Shown: in pieces, positions 40,526 to 49,437 of the stretch
Numbering within the stretch: position 1 is the stretch's first letter
Layout of the letters: each line of letters begins with the position of its first letter
NCBI GenBank assembly: GCA_038523925.1
Contig: JBCBIY010000001.1
Coordinates: 248,001-312,000 of the forward strand
From: JBCBWG01 sp038523925
Lineage (GTDB): Bacteria > Pseudomonadota > Alphaproteobacteria > Rhizobiales > Hyphomicrobiaceae
DNA: 64,000 nt
Direction of reading: 5' to 3'
Program-made: the position numbers and the translations under genes
Notes under the pieces: generated by a model
Database searches by the model: none
Told to the model about the DNA's origin: nothing
The model's input: only the letters and a program-made list of their open reading frames with translations

Positions 40526-42367
40526 ATGGCACTGCTCGAACTCAATGGCGTCTCGAAAAACTACGGCGAGGGCGCAAGCCGCACCAACGTCCTCGCCGAC
40601 ATCAACCTGACGGTCGAGGAGGGCGAGTTCATCGCCATCGTCGGCTTCTCGGGCACCGGCAAGACCACGCTGATCTCGATGATTGCCGGGCTCATCGCGC
40701 CGGACACGGGCGAAGCACTTCTTAAGGGCAAGAAGATTGAGGGGCCGGGGCCTGATCGCGGGATCGTGTTCCAGTCTTATTCGCTGATGCCGTGGCTGAC
40801 GGTCGAAGGCAACATCGCGCTTGCCGTCAACCAGGTGTTCAAGTCCGAGCGGAAAGCGGACCGCGCCAAGCGCGTTGCCCGCTATATCGAGATGGTTGGG
40901 CTTAGCCACGCAAGCGACCGACTCCCATCGGAACTTTCAGGCGGCATGCGCCAGCGAGTGGCCGTTGCGCGCGCGCTCGCAATTTCCCCTGAGATTATCT
41001 TGCTCGACGAGCCGCTCTCAGCACTCGATGCGCTCACGCGCGCGAACCTCCAAGATGAGATCGCGCGCATCCGCGCGGAAGAAAACAAGACCGTCCTGCT
41101 GATCACGAACGATGTGGACGAGGCCATCCTGCTGGCCGACCGCATCATCCCGCTGGACCCCGGCAAGTCCGGTGAGCCGGCGACGCTCGGGCCGGTCTTT
41201 ACCGTCGACATTCCAGCGCCGCGGATTCGCTCAGCCCTCAACCACGACGAGCGCTTCAAACAGCTTCGCAGCGACGTGACCCAGCATATGCTGGACGCTG
41301 GCGCATCGGCCAAAATCGAGGGGACGCGGAACCTTCCGAACGTCGAAGTGCTGCACCCGTTGCCGCGCGCCTACGCGAAGGCCGCAGAGAGCCCACGCAA
41401 CGATCGCTTCCTCGAGTTCAGCCAGCTCGACAAGGTCTACCCGACGCCAAAGGGGCCGCTGAAGGTCGTCGACCGCTTCGATCTGAAGATGAAAAAGGGC
41501 GAGTTCATCTCGCTCATCGGTCACTCTGGCTGCGGTAAGTCGACGGTGCTTTCCATGGCTGCCGGGCTCAACGAAGTCACGGCGGGCGGCATCATCCTTG
41601 ATGGGCGCGAGGTCACCTCCGCAGGCCCCGACCGTGCCGTTGTCTTCCAGGCGCCGTCGCTGTTCCCATGGCTCACCGCGCGCCAGAACGTCTCGCTTGG
41701 CGCTGACCGCGTCTATCCAAAAGCCAGCAGAACCGAGCGCAACGATGTCGTCGAGTACTACCTCGAGCGTGTCGGCCTTGCGGATGCGATGGACAAACCG
41801 GCGGCCGACCTTTCGAACGGTATGAAGCAACGCGTTGGGATCGCGCGGGCCTTTGCGCTGTCGCCGAAGCTGCTGCTGCTCGATGAACCGTTCGGCATGC
41901 TCGACTCGCTCACGCGATGGGAGCTGCAGGAAGTGCTCATGGAGGTGTGGTCGCGCACGAAGGTGACCGCGGTTTGCGTGACGCACGACGTCGACGAGGC
42001 GATCCTTCTCGCTGACCGCGTGGTCATGATGACCAATGGCCCGATGGCCCGGATCGGCCGGATCATGGAGGTCGACCTCGAGCGGCCACGCAAGCGCGCG
42101 GAGATGCTCGCGCATCCGGACTACTATCGCTACCGCGAGCAGTTGCTGAACTTCCTCGAGGAGTACGAGCACGGGGCGCACAAGAAACCTTCGCTCGAAG
42201 CAGAGCCGGACGCGCCCGCCAGCGAACCCGCCGCCGCCAGCGAGCCAGCGGCCGCGGGCGGGCCGGTAGCCGGCGCAACCGCCGCCCAAAATGTTGCTGC
42301 GTCAGGCCTTTACGAGCCCGTCCAAGCGGGGATGAGACGTGTCGAAATCGTCGATTGGTACTTCTAG
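40526..42367 (+). CDS. Fused double ATP-binding protein of the nitrate importer (NrtC/NrtD-like)
   Basis: This protein of 613 residues contains two complete ATPase domains. The first has Walker A GFSGTGKTT (about 40-48), signature LSGGMRQRVAVARAL and Walker B IILLDEPLSALD. The second has Walker A GHSGCGKST (about 331-339), signature LSNGMKQRVGIARAF and Walker B LLLLDEPFGMLD. A Pro/Ala/Glu-rich tail of about 60 residues follows. In cyanobacteria the two subunits are separate (NrtC, NrtD) and NrtC carries a sensor domain; here both are one chain and no sensor domain is present. I chose ATG 40526; the frame is open further upstream only as antisense-free overlap with nrtB. Confidence 0.93.
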   Translation: MALLELNGVSKNYGEGASRTNVLADINLTVEEGEFIAIVGFSGTGKTTLISMIAGLIAPDTGEALLKGKKIEGPGPDRGIVFQSYSLMPWLTVEGNIALAVNQVFKSERKADRAKRVARYIEMVGLSHASDRLPSELSGGMRQRVAVARALAISPEIILLDEPLSALDALTRANLQDEIARIRAEENKTVLLITNDVDEAILLADRIIPLDPGKSGEPATLGPVFTVDIPAPRIRSALNHDERFKQLRSDVTQHMLDAGASAKIEGTRNLPNVEVLHPLPRAYAKAAESPRNDRFLEFSQLDKVYPTPKGPLKVVDRFDLKMKKGEFISLIGHSGCGKSTVLSMAAGLNEVTAGGIILDGREVTSAGPDRAVVFQAPSLFPWLTARQNVSLGADRVYPKASRTERNDVVEYYLERVGLADAMDKPAADLSNGMKQRVGIARAFALSPKLLLLDEPFGMLDSLTRWELQEVLMEVWSRTKVTAVCVTHDVDEAILLADRVVMMTNGPMARIGRIMEVDLERPRKRAEMLAHPDYYRYREQLLNFLEEYEHGAHKKPSLEAEPDAPASEPAAASEPAAAGGPVAGATAAQNVAASGLYEPVQAGMRRVEIVDWYF

Positions 42368-42384
42368 CCGAAGGGAAATCAGGA

Positions 42385-44865
42385 ATGCCTGAGCAGGTCC
42401 CGAAGAGACTTGTCGTCATCGGCAACGGCATGGCGCCGGGCCGGGCGTTGGAGCGGCTGTTTGAAGCCGCGCCCGGCGCGTATGAGGTGACGATCTTCAA
42501 CGCCGAACCGCGCGTCAACTACGACCGCATCATGCTGTCGCCCGTGCTGTCGGGCGAGAAAACCTACGAGGACATCATCATCCATGATGATGCCTGGTAT
42601 GAGGCAAACGGCGTCACGCTGCACACGTCAGCGAAGGTGTCTGAGATTGACCGGCAGACCAAGACGGTCACGTCGGAGAATGGCATCACGGCGGCCTACG
42701 ACAAGCTCATCATCGCGACGGGATCGCACCCGTTCGTCATTCCGGTTCCGGGCCACGACCTGCCGGGCGTGAACACGTACCGCGACCTCGATGATGTTGA
42801 CGCGATGATGGAGGCTGCGAGAGCCGGGGGGCGCGCAGTCGTGATCGGCGGCGGTTTGTTGGGGCTCGAAGCCGCCGCCGGCCTGCGCATGCAGGGCATG
42901 GACGTCACCGTCCTGCACCTGCCCGCGAGCCTGATGGAGCGGCAGCTCGACCCGGCCGCCGGCTACCTTCTGGAGCGCGAACTCACAAGCCGCGGGATTG
43001 ATGTTCGCTGCAAGTCGAATACGCAGGAAATCCTGAGCCGCACTTCAAACGGGACTGGCCCGTGCGTCGGCGGCGTGAAGCTCGACGATGGCACTGAGAT
43101 CGAGGCCGAGATCGTCGTCATGGCTGTTGGCATCCGGCCGAGCGTCGAGCTTGCGAAAGAAGCCGGGATCGAGACCAACCGCGGCATTCTCGTTGACCCG
43201 ACGATGCGGACGAGCGATCCGGACATTTATGCTGTTGGCGAGTGCGTGGAAGCGGGCGGCCAATGCTTCGGGCTCGTGGCGCCGCTTTATGAACAGGCCG
43301 GCGTCCTCGCGGCTCAACTTGCCGGCGACGCAGAGCCATCGTTCGTGCCCCAGGCGACCGCAACGAAGCTCAAGGTAACCGGCGTCAATCTTTATTCAGC
43401 CGGTGACTTTGCAGATGGCGACGGCCGCGAAGAGATTGTCCTCAGAGACGCATCCCAGTCGGTCTATAAGCGCCTCGTCATTGAGGATGACACACTGGTC
43501 GGTGTCGTCATGTATGGCGACACATCCGACGGCGCTTGGTTCTTCGATCTGATCAAGCGCAAGACCGACATCAGCGACATGCGCGAGACGCTGATTTTCG
43601 GACAGAACTACGCCGGGGGCGAACCGCTGGACCCCACGGCGGCCGTTGCAGCGTTGCCGGGTGATGCAGAGATCTGCGGCTGCAACGGCGTTTGTAAATC
43701 CCGGATCACCGACACGATCACGGCCAAAGGCCTGACGTCGGTTGATGAGGTCCGCGCCCACACCAAGGCGTCCGCATCGTGCGGCACGTGCACCGGGCTC
43801 GTCGAACAACTCATGGCCCTGACGCTCGGCGATGCGTTCGATCCGGCAGCCGTCACGCCCATGTGCGGCTGCACCGATCTCGGCCATTCCGACGTTCGCC
43901 GGCTTATCAAGGCGAAAGAGCTCAAGACGATCCCGGCGGTCATGCAGGAGCTTGAGTGGTCGACCTCAGGCGGCTGCGCCAAGTGCCGGCCGGCGCTCAA
44001 CTACTACCTCGTCGCCGACTGGCCCGACGTCTATGCCGACGATTACCAGTCGCGGTTCATCAACGAACGCGTGCACGCCAACATTCAGAAGGACGGCACC
44101 TACTCCGTCGTGCCGCGGATGTGGGGCGGGATGACATCGTCTGATGAGCTGCGTGCGATCGCAGATGTCGTCGACAAGTTCGATATCCCGACCGTCAAGG
44201 TCACCGGCGGCCAGCGCATCGACATGCTCGGCATCAAGAAGGAAGACCTGCCGGCGGTCTGGGCTGATCTCGGCAAGGTCGGATTTGTATCAGGCGCGGC
44301 CTACGCAAAGGGTCTGCGAACGGTGAAGACCTGCGTCGGCACGGACTGGTGCCGGTTTGGGACGCAGGATTCGACCGGTCTCGGGGTGCGCATCGAACGG
44401 TTCATGTGGGGGTCGTGGACGCCTGCAAAAGTCAAGATGGGTGTCTCCGGCTGCCCGCGGAACTGTGCCGAGGCGACCTGCAAGGATGTCGGCGTCGTCT
44501 GCGTCGATAGCGGCTATGAGATCCACTATGCGGGGGCGGCGGGGCTCGAAGTTCTAAAGACCGAACTCCTCTGCAACGTCGCGTCGGAAGATGAAGCGCT
44601 CGCAGTCATCGTGGCGCTCGTCCAATACTACCGCGAGACCGGCCACTACCTTGAGCGCATCTGGAAGTGGACAAAGCGCATCGGCCAGGACGCGATCACC
44701 GCTCAAGTCGTCGACAATCTCGAAACCCGCAAGGCGCTGTTCGACCGGTTCGTGTTCTCGCAAAAATTTGCGCAGGTCGATCCGTGGGAAGCCCGCGTCA
44801 AAGGCCAGGACGCGCATGAGTTCCAGCCGATGGCCGATGTTGCTCGATTGGAAGCTGCGGAATGA
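42385..44865 (+). CDS. nirB: Assimilatory nitrite reductase large subunit
   Basis: This 826-residue enzyme has an N-terminal FAD/NADH module (VIGNGMAPGRALERL, VIGGGLLGLEAAAGLRMQGM), then a BFD-like [2Fe-2S] region CGCNGVCKS...CGTC near residues 430-470 and a second Cys-rich segment CGGCTDLG/CAKC. The siroheme-[4Fe-4S] site is made by CVGTDWC near 650 and GCPRNCAEATC near 689. It reduces nitrite to ammonium with NADH. AAGGGAAATCAGGA precedes ATG 42385. It is coupled to nirD by an ATGA overlap, and cysG at the operon end supplies siroheme. Confidence 0.96.
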   Translation: MPEQVPKRLVVIGNGMAPGRALERLFEAAPGAYEVTIFNAEPRVNYDRIMLSPVLSGEKTYEDIIIHDDAWYEANGVTLHTSAKVSEIDRQTKTVTSENGITAAYDKLIIATGSHPFVIPVPGHDLPGVNTYRDLDDVDAMMEAARAGGRAVVIGGGLLGLEAAAGLRMQGMDVTVLHLPASLMERQLDPAAGYLLERELTSRGIDVRCKSNTQEILSRTSNGTGPCVGGVKLDDGTEIEAEIVVMAVGIRPSVELAKEAGIETNRGILVDPTMRTSDPDIYAVGECVEAGGQCFGLVAPLYEQAGVLAAQLAGDAEPSFVPQATATKLKVTGVNLYSAGDFADGDGREEIVLRDASQSVYKRLVIEDDTLVGVVMYGDTSDGAWFFDLIKRKTDISDMRETLIFGQNYAGGEPLDPTAAVAALPGDAEICGCNGVCKSRITDTITAKGLTSVDEVRAHTKASASCGTCTGLVEQLMALTLGDAFDPAAVTPMCGCTDLGHSDVRRLIKAKELKTIPAVMQELEWSTSGGCAKCRPALNYYLVADWPDVYADDYQSRFINERVHANIQKDGTYSVVPRMWGGMTSSDELRAIADVVDKFDIPTVKVTGGQRIDMLGIKKEDLPAVWADLGKVGFVSGAAYAKGLRTVKTCVGTDWCRFGTQDSTGLGVRIERFMWGSWTPAKVKMGVSGCPRNCAEATCKDVGVVCVDSGYEIHYAGAAGLEVLKTELLCNVASEDEALAVIVALVQYYRETGHYLERIWKWTKRIGQDAITAQVVDNLETRKALFDRFVFSQKFAQVDPWEARVKGQDAHEFQPMADVARLEAAE

Positions 44866-45203
44866 CCATGCATGACAAGGCCTGGCTCGCAATCGGTCAA
44901 CTCGACGACATCCCGCGCGCGGGCGCCCGTATCGTCAGGACGCCCGGCGGTTGCATCGCAGTTTTCAGGACCGCGGCGGACGCCGTGTTTGCGCTCTCAG
45001 ATCAATGCCCGCATCGCGGCGGGCCCTTGAGCCAGGGCATCGTCCACGGCAACTCGGTCACCTGCCCGCTGCACAACTGGGTCATCTCGCTTGAGACCGG
45101 TGAGGCGCAAGGCGCTGACGAGGGGCAGGTGAAGCGGTTCCCGCTCAAGGTCGACGCCGGCACGATCTACATCGACGGCGCGTCGCTCGCAGAGCAAGCC
45201 TGA
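44862..45203 (+). CDS. nirD: Nitrite reductase small subunit, Rieske type
   Basis: This 113-residue Rieske-fold protein keeps the full iron-sulfur ligand set: CPHRGGP (Cys-x-His) and CPLHNW (Cys-x2-His), about 20 residues apart. NirD of Escherichia coli lacks these ligands, so this subunit may carry a [2Fe-2S] cluster and take part in electron transfer. The ATG overlaps the nirB stop; a second ATG two codons on (44868) is an alternative. It is followed 11 bases later by nasA. Confidence 0.94.
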   Translation: MTMHDKAWLAIGQLDDIPRAGARIVRTPGGCIAVFRTAADAVFALSDQCPHRGGPLSQGIVHGNSVTCPLHNWVISLETGEAQGADEGQVKRFPLKVDAGTIYIDGASLAEQA

Positions 45204-45214
45204 GGCTGCGCGTG

Positions 45215-47977
45215 ATGGACGGCAACCCAGAGCTTCATGTTGCGAGCGCGGACGCAAGCGAGACTGTGACCAAGACGACGTGCCCCTACTGCGGGGTCGG
45301 CTGCGGCGTGCTCGTTGCCCCTTCGCCCGATGGTCTGACCGCGCGTGTCGAAGGCGATCCGGATCACCCTGCGAATTTCGGACGGCTCTGCTCGAAGGGC
45401 GCGGCCCTTGGCGAGACATTGTCGCTGGATGACCGGTTGCTAACCCCGCAAGTCGATGGCCAGCCCGCCACCTGGAAGAACGCGCTTGATCGCGTCGCGG
45501 ATGCGTTCTCTCGCGCCATCAGCGCGCACGGGCCGGACAGCGTCGCGATGTACGTCTCCGGCCAGATCCTGACCGAAGACTACTATGTCGCCAACAAGCT
45601 GATGAAGGGCTTCGTCGGCACCGCGAACATCGACACGAACTCGCGGCTCTGCATGGCGTCATCGGTTGCGGGCCACAAGCGCGCGTTCGGCTCCGACACC
45701 GTGCCCGGCACATATGCCGATCTCGAATGCGCCGATCTGGTCGTCCTCGTCGGATCAAACCTTGCGTGGTGCCATCCGGTTTTGTTTCAGCGGCTGCGGC
45801 AAGCGCGCGAGCAGCGGGGTACGAAGGTCGTCGTAATCGATCCGCGCGAAACGGCGACCTGTGAGATTGCCGACCTGCATCTCGCGCTTAATCCCGGAAC
45901 CGACGTCGCGCTCTTCAACGGCCTGCTCGCACACCTTGCCGACGCCGACTGCACCGACGCGAACTACATCGACCGGCACACGAACGGCTTCGATGCGGCA
46001 CTGTCGGTTGCGCGTTCGTTTTCGCTGAGCCGCGTTGCGGACGTGACCGGGCTCCGCGGCGCAGACATCGCAGCGTTCTATGAGCTCGTTGCGCGTACGC
46101 CGCGCACGGTCACGGTCTACAGCCAGGGCGTGAACCAATCGTCCGCCGGGACGGACAAGGTCAACGCAATCATCAACTGCCATCTTGCGACCGGGCGGAT
46201 CGGCAAAGTGGGTGCGGGACCGTTCTCCGTGACCGGCCAGCCGAACGCCATGGGGGGGCGCGAGACGGGCGGGCTCGCCAACATGCTGGCAGCCCACATG
46301 GAGCTTGCAAACGCCGGGCACCGCGATCTCGTCGCGCGGTTCTGGGGTGTCGATCGGGTGCCGGACCAGCCGGGACTGAAGGCCATCGACATGTTTGAGG
46401 CCGTTGCCAGCGGCGAGATCAAAGCGCTGTGGATTATGGCAACCAACCCTGTCGACAGCCTGCCTGACGCGGACCGCGTGCGTGCCGCGATCGCCCAGTG
46501 CCCGTTCGTCGCCGTCTCAGATGTCACCGCGAAGACGGACACGACTGAGCTTGCGCACGTTTTGCTTCCCGCCCTCGCGTGGGGCGAGAAAGATGGGACC
46601 GTCACCAACTCCGAGCGCCGGATCTCGCGGCAGCGTGCGTTCCTGCATCCGCCGGGCGAGGCCCGCGCTGACTGGTGGCAGATATGCGAGGTCGCGCGCC
46701 GGCTCGGATATGGGGACGCGTTCTCGTATGCAGGGCCTTCGCACATATTCAGTGAGTACGCAGCGCTGACCGGTTTTGAGAACGCCGGGACGCGCGATCT
46801 TGATGTCTCGGCGCTCGCCGGGATCGCACCGCGGGACTATGCGGTGCTCGCGCCGTTCCAGTGGCCGCGGCCACGCGATGAAGCGCCGCGCGAAACACGG
46901 TTCTTCGCAAACGGCAACTTTTACACGCCGGACGGCCGCGCAACTTTCATCGAAACGCGCTTCCGGCCGCCTGCATCGACACCGGACGAAGCGTATCCGC
47001 TTCAACTCAACACGGGCCGCATCCGCGATCAGTGGCACACCATGACGCGAACGGCGAAGACGCCGCGGCTCGCGGCGCACTACTCGGAACCGTTTGCCGA
47101 AATCCATCCGGACGATGCGCGGGCCGCCGGCATTGCAACGGCTGACTTGGTTGAACTTGCAAGCCCGCTTGGGCGCGTCGTTGTGCGCGCTGTCATCACA
47201 GATCGCGGCAAGCGTGGGTCCGTGTTCGTGCCGATGCACTGGACTGGGCAGTTTGCAAGCGACGGGCGGGTGTGCGTGCTTGTTGAGGCGAACACCGACC
47301 CGGTCTCCGGCCAGCCTGAACTTAAGTATTCGCCCGTATCGCTGCGCCGCGTTTCGCCCGCATGGTTCGGCTTCGCCGTTACCTCCCGCCGGCCCGACCC
47401 CGCGCAGTACGCGTATGCCGCGATTGCACCTGCCTCCGGCGGCGGGTGGCGCGTCGAACTCGCCGACAGCGCGCAGCCTGAGAGCTGGGATCAGCTTGCG
47501 CTCGATCTTCTCGGTGGTCCCGCTAGTCCAGGGGCCAACGCACCCGGAGGCGACGGAGCAGGCAACGCCGAAGCCAACGGTCACGTCGAGGTCCTCTCCT
47601 ACCACGATGCGGCGTCCAACCAGCATCGGTTCGCAGCGTTTGCAGACGGCGCGTGCTGCGGTCTGCTGTTCGTCGGCCCGCAGCCGGTTGCCGTCTCACG
47701 CACCTGGGCCATCTCGCAGTTCGCATCACAGATCGCGGACGGCGACCGCCTACGTCTGCTTGCCGGGCGGCCGGGCGCCGGCGTTCCCGATCGCGGCGCG
47801 ATCATCTGTGCCTGCTTCGAAGTCGGGCAAAACGAGATCACCGACGCCATCACGCGACAGGGCGCGGTCACGGTCGACGCTGTCGGGGCCTGCACACAGG
47901 CCGGAACCAACTGCGGCTCATGCCGTGCAGAACTTGGGAGGCTCATCCATGAGTTTGCGCTCGCGAAAACCGGCTGA
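45215..47977 (+). CDS. nasA: Assimilatory nitrate reductase catalytic subunit (molybdenum, with C-terminal BFD domain)
   Basis: This 920-residue molybdopterin enzyme begins with a [4Fe-4S] motif, CPYCGVGCGVLV (about 24-35). It has the family segments NIDTNSRLCMASSVAGHKRAF and GANDMG-like SVTGQPNAMGGRETGG, and the molydopterin-dinucleotide-binding domain with NTGRIRDQWHTMTRT. The C-terminus adds a BFD-like [2Fe-2S] domain (CACFEVGQNEITDAI, CTQAGTNCGSC), as in NasA/NasC of many bacteria. It reduces nitrate to nitrite in the cytoplasm. ATG 45215 is preferred to GTG 45212 because of TGAGG spacing. No separate NADH-dehydrogenase subunit (NasB) is in the operon, so ferredoxin, flavodoxin or NirB may supply electrons. 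Confidence 0.95.
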   Translation: MDGNPELHVASADASETVTKTTCPYCGVGCGVLVAPSPDGLTARVEGDPDHPANFGRLCSKGAALGETLSLDDRLLTPQVDGQPATWKNALDRVADAFSRAISAHGPDSVAMYVSGQILTEDYYVANKLMKGFVGTANIDTNSRLCMASSVAGHKRAFGSDTVPGTYADLECADLVVLVGSNLAWCHPVLFQRLRQAREQRGTKVVVIDPRETATCEIADLHLALNPGTDVALFNGLLAHLADADCTDANYIDRHTNGFDAALSVARSFSLSRVADVTGLRGADIAAFYELVARTPRTVTVYSQGVNQSSAGTDKVNAIINCHLATGRIGKVGAGPFSVTGQPNAMGGRETGGLANMLAAHMELANAGHRDLVARFWGVDRVPDQPGLKAIDMFEAVASGEIKALWIMATNPVDSLPDADRVRAAIAQCPFVAVSDVTAKTDTTELAHVLLPALAWGEKDGTVTNSERRISRQRAFLHPPGEARADWWQICEVARRLGYGDAFSYAGPSHIFSEYAALTGFENAGTRDLDVSALAGIAPRDYAVLAPFQWPRPRDEAPRETRFFANGNFYTPDGRATFIETRFRPPASTPDEAYPLQLNTGRIRDQWHTMTRTAKTPRLAAHYSEPFAEIHPDDARAAGIATADLVELASPLGRVVVRAVITDRGKRGSVFVPMHWTGQFASDGRVCVLVEANTDPVSGQPELKYSPVSLRRVSPAWFGFAVTSRRPDPAQYAYAAIAPASGGGWRVELADSAQPESWDQLALDLLGGPASPGANAPGGDGAGNAEANGHVEVLSYHDAASNQHRFAAFADGACCGLLFVGPQPVAVSRTWAISQFASQIADGDRLRLLAGRPGAGVPDRGAIICACFEVGQNEITDAITRQGAVTVDAVGACTQAGTNCGSCRAELGRLIHEFALAKTG

Positions 47978-49400
47978 TGCCGCGCCCAATCGAATGGGCG
48001 CTCTGGCCAAGCTGCCGGTGTTCTTCGAACTGACCGCGAAGCGCGTGGTCATGGCGGGCGGGACCGCCGCTGCCGCGTGGAAAGCCGAACTGCTCGCTGC
48101 GGCCGGTGCATCCGTGCACATCTATGCAACGCACGTTGAAGAGGAAATGGCCGCGCTCCTGAAGCGCGGTGCGGCGGCCGGCGCGCTCATCCATCACGAA
48201 CGGCCGTGGGCGATCGACATCTTCGATACTGCAGCCCTCGCGCTCGCCGACGCAGAGACCGATGACGAGGCGCGCGCGTTCTATTGCGCGGCCGTTGCCA
48301 AAGGCGTGCCGGTCAACGTCATCGATAAGCCCGCATTCTGCCAGTTTCAGTTCGGCTCGATCGTCAATCGTTCGCCGGTCGTCATCGGAATCTCAACGGA
48401 CGGGGCGGCGCCGATCCTCGGCCAGGCTGTGCGCCGCCGGATTGAGACGTTGCTGCCGCCGGCGCTTGCGGCGTGGGGAGCCCTTGCCAAGGCGATCCGC
48501 CATCAGGTCACCGAAACACTGGCACCTGGTGGCCAGCGCCGGTTGTTCTGGGAGCGGCTTTCGGAGCGCGCGTTTGGGCCCCCGCCTTCGGCCGGCGCAG
48601 ACGAAGAGTTCGGCAAACTGATCGCTGACATTGCGACGGAGACGTCCCCGCAGAAGGGTGGCGTCACGCTCGTCGGCGCCGGGCCTGGCGATCCGGAGTT
48701 GCTTACGCTGAAGGCCGTGCGCGCGTTGCAATCAGCCGACGTCATCTTGTTTGACGATCTCGTCTCAGAAGGCGTCCTTGAGCTTGCCCGGCGCGAAGCG
48801 AAACGCATGATGGTCGGTAAGCGCGGCGGCCGCGAAAGCTGCCGGCAGGACGATATCAACGCGCTGATGCTGAAACTTGCGCGGCAGGGCAAACGCGTCG
48901 TCCGCCTCAAGTCGGGCGACCCTATGGTGTTCGGCCGCGCGGGCGAGGAAATCGCGATGCTCGAGGCGGCGGGCGTCAACGTCTCGGTCGTCTCCGGCAT
49001 CACGGCTGCAACGGCGATGGCTGCATCGCTCGGCGTCTCGCTCACCCATCGCGATCACGCGCAATCGGTGCGCTTTATCACAGGACACTCGCGGAAGGGC
49101 GAGTTGCCGTCGGACCTCGACTGGCGCGGCCTCGCCGACAGCAACTGCACGCTCGTCTTCTACATGGGCGGCCGGACCGCGCCGAGAATTGCCGAACGCT
49201 TGATGGTCGAAGGGCTCACGCCCGACACGCCGGTCTCCGTTTGCACGTCGGTGTCGCGTGCTGATCAGGCGGCGGTTCACACAACTCTGGCCGGCCTCAA
49301 ATCGGCGACGGCGGAGGTCGAACCGGGCGGTCCGGTCCTGATCGCGATCGGCCGCGCGATGGCCGAAGCCGCAGCTATCGACCGCCGCGCTGCCGCCTAA
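47949..49400 (+). CDS. cysG: Siroheme synthase CysG (dehydrogenase/ferrochelatase plus uroporphyrinogen III methyltransferase)
   Basis: This 483-residue bifunctional protein has an N-terminal precorrin-2 dehydrogenase part (LPVFFELTAKRVVMAGGTAA, VNVIDKPAFCQF, SIVNRSPVVIGISTDG). A C-terminal SUMT domain follows from about residue 240, with VTLVGAGPGDPELLTLKAVR, VVRLKSGDPMVFGRAGEE and SGITAATAMAASLGVSLTHR. It makes siroheme for NirB. GGAGG lies six bases before ATG 47949, inside the end of nasA, so the genes overlap by 29 bases. Ending the operon with its cofactor gene ties siroheme supply to nitrate induction. Confidence 0.95.
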   Translation: MSLRSRKPADAAPNRMGALAKLPVFFELTAKRVVMAGGTAAAAWKAELLAAAGASVHIYATHVEEEMAALLKRGAAAGALIHHERPWAIDIFDTAALALADAETDDEARAFYCAAVAKGVPVNVIDKPAFCQFQFGSIVNRSPVVIGISTDGAAPILGQAVRRRIETLLPPALAAWGALAKAIRHQVTETLAPGGQRRLFWERLSERAFGPPPSAGADEEFGKLIADIATETSPQKGGVTLVGAGPGDPELLTLKAVRALQSADVILFDDLVSEGVLELARREAKRMMVGKRGGRESCRQDDINALMLKLARQGKRVVRLKSGDPMVFGRAGEEIAMLEAAGVNVSVVSGITAATAMAASLGVSLTHRDHAQSVRFITGHSRKGELPSDLDWRGLADSNCTLVFYMGGRTAPRIAERLMVEGLTPDTPVSVCTSVSRADQAAVHTTLAGLKSATAEVEPGGPVLIAIGRAMAEAAAIDRRAAA

Positions 49401-49405
49401 TCGGG

Positions 49406-49437
49406 GCCGGCGCCGCCGTTTGCGCCTGACCGCCGGC
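49406..49437. terminator. Inverted repeat at the cysG/amidase convergence
   Basis: GCCGGCG (49406-49412) pairs with CGCCGGC (49431-49437) around an 18-base loop, filling the 37-base gap between the convergent cysG and amidase genes. It has no T-tract. It is the only visible candidate for ending the nitrate operon. Confidence 0.45.

Noticed and set aside
41231..42289. A 352-codon minus-strand open frame antisense to the fused ATPase
   Set aside because: Both ATPase domains read through in the other strand with all motifs intact; the antisense frame has no recognisable feature.
46517..47626. A 369-codon minus-strand open frame antisense to nasA
   Set aside because: Shadow of the molybdopterin enzyme; no start context and no family pattern.
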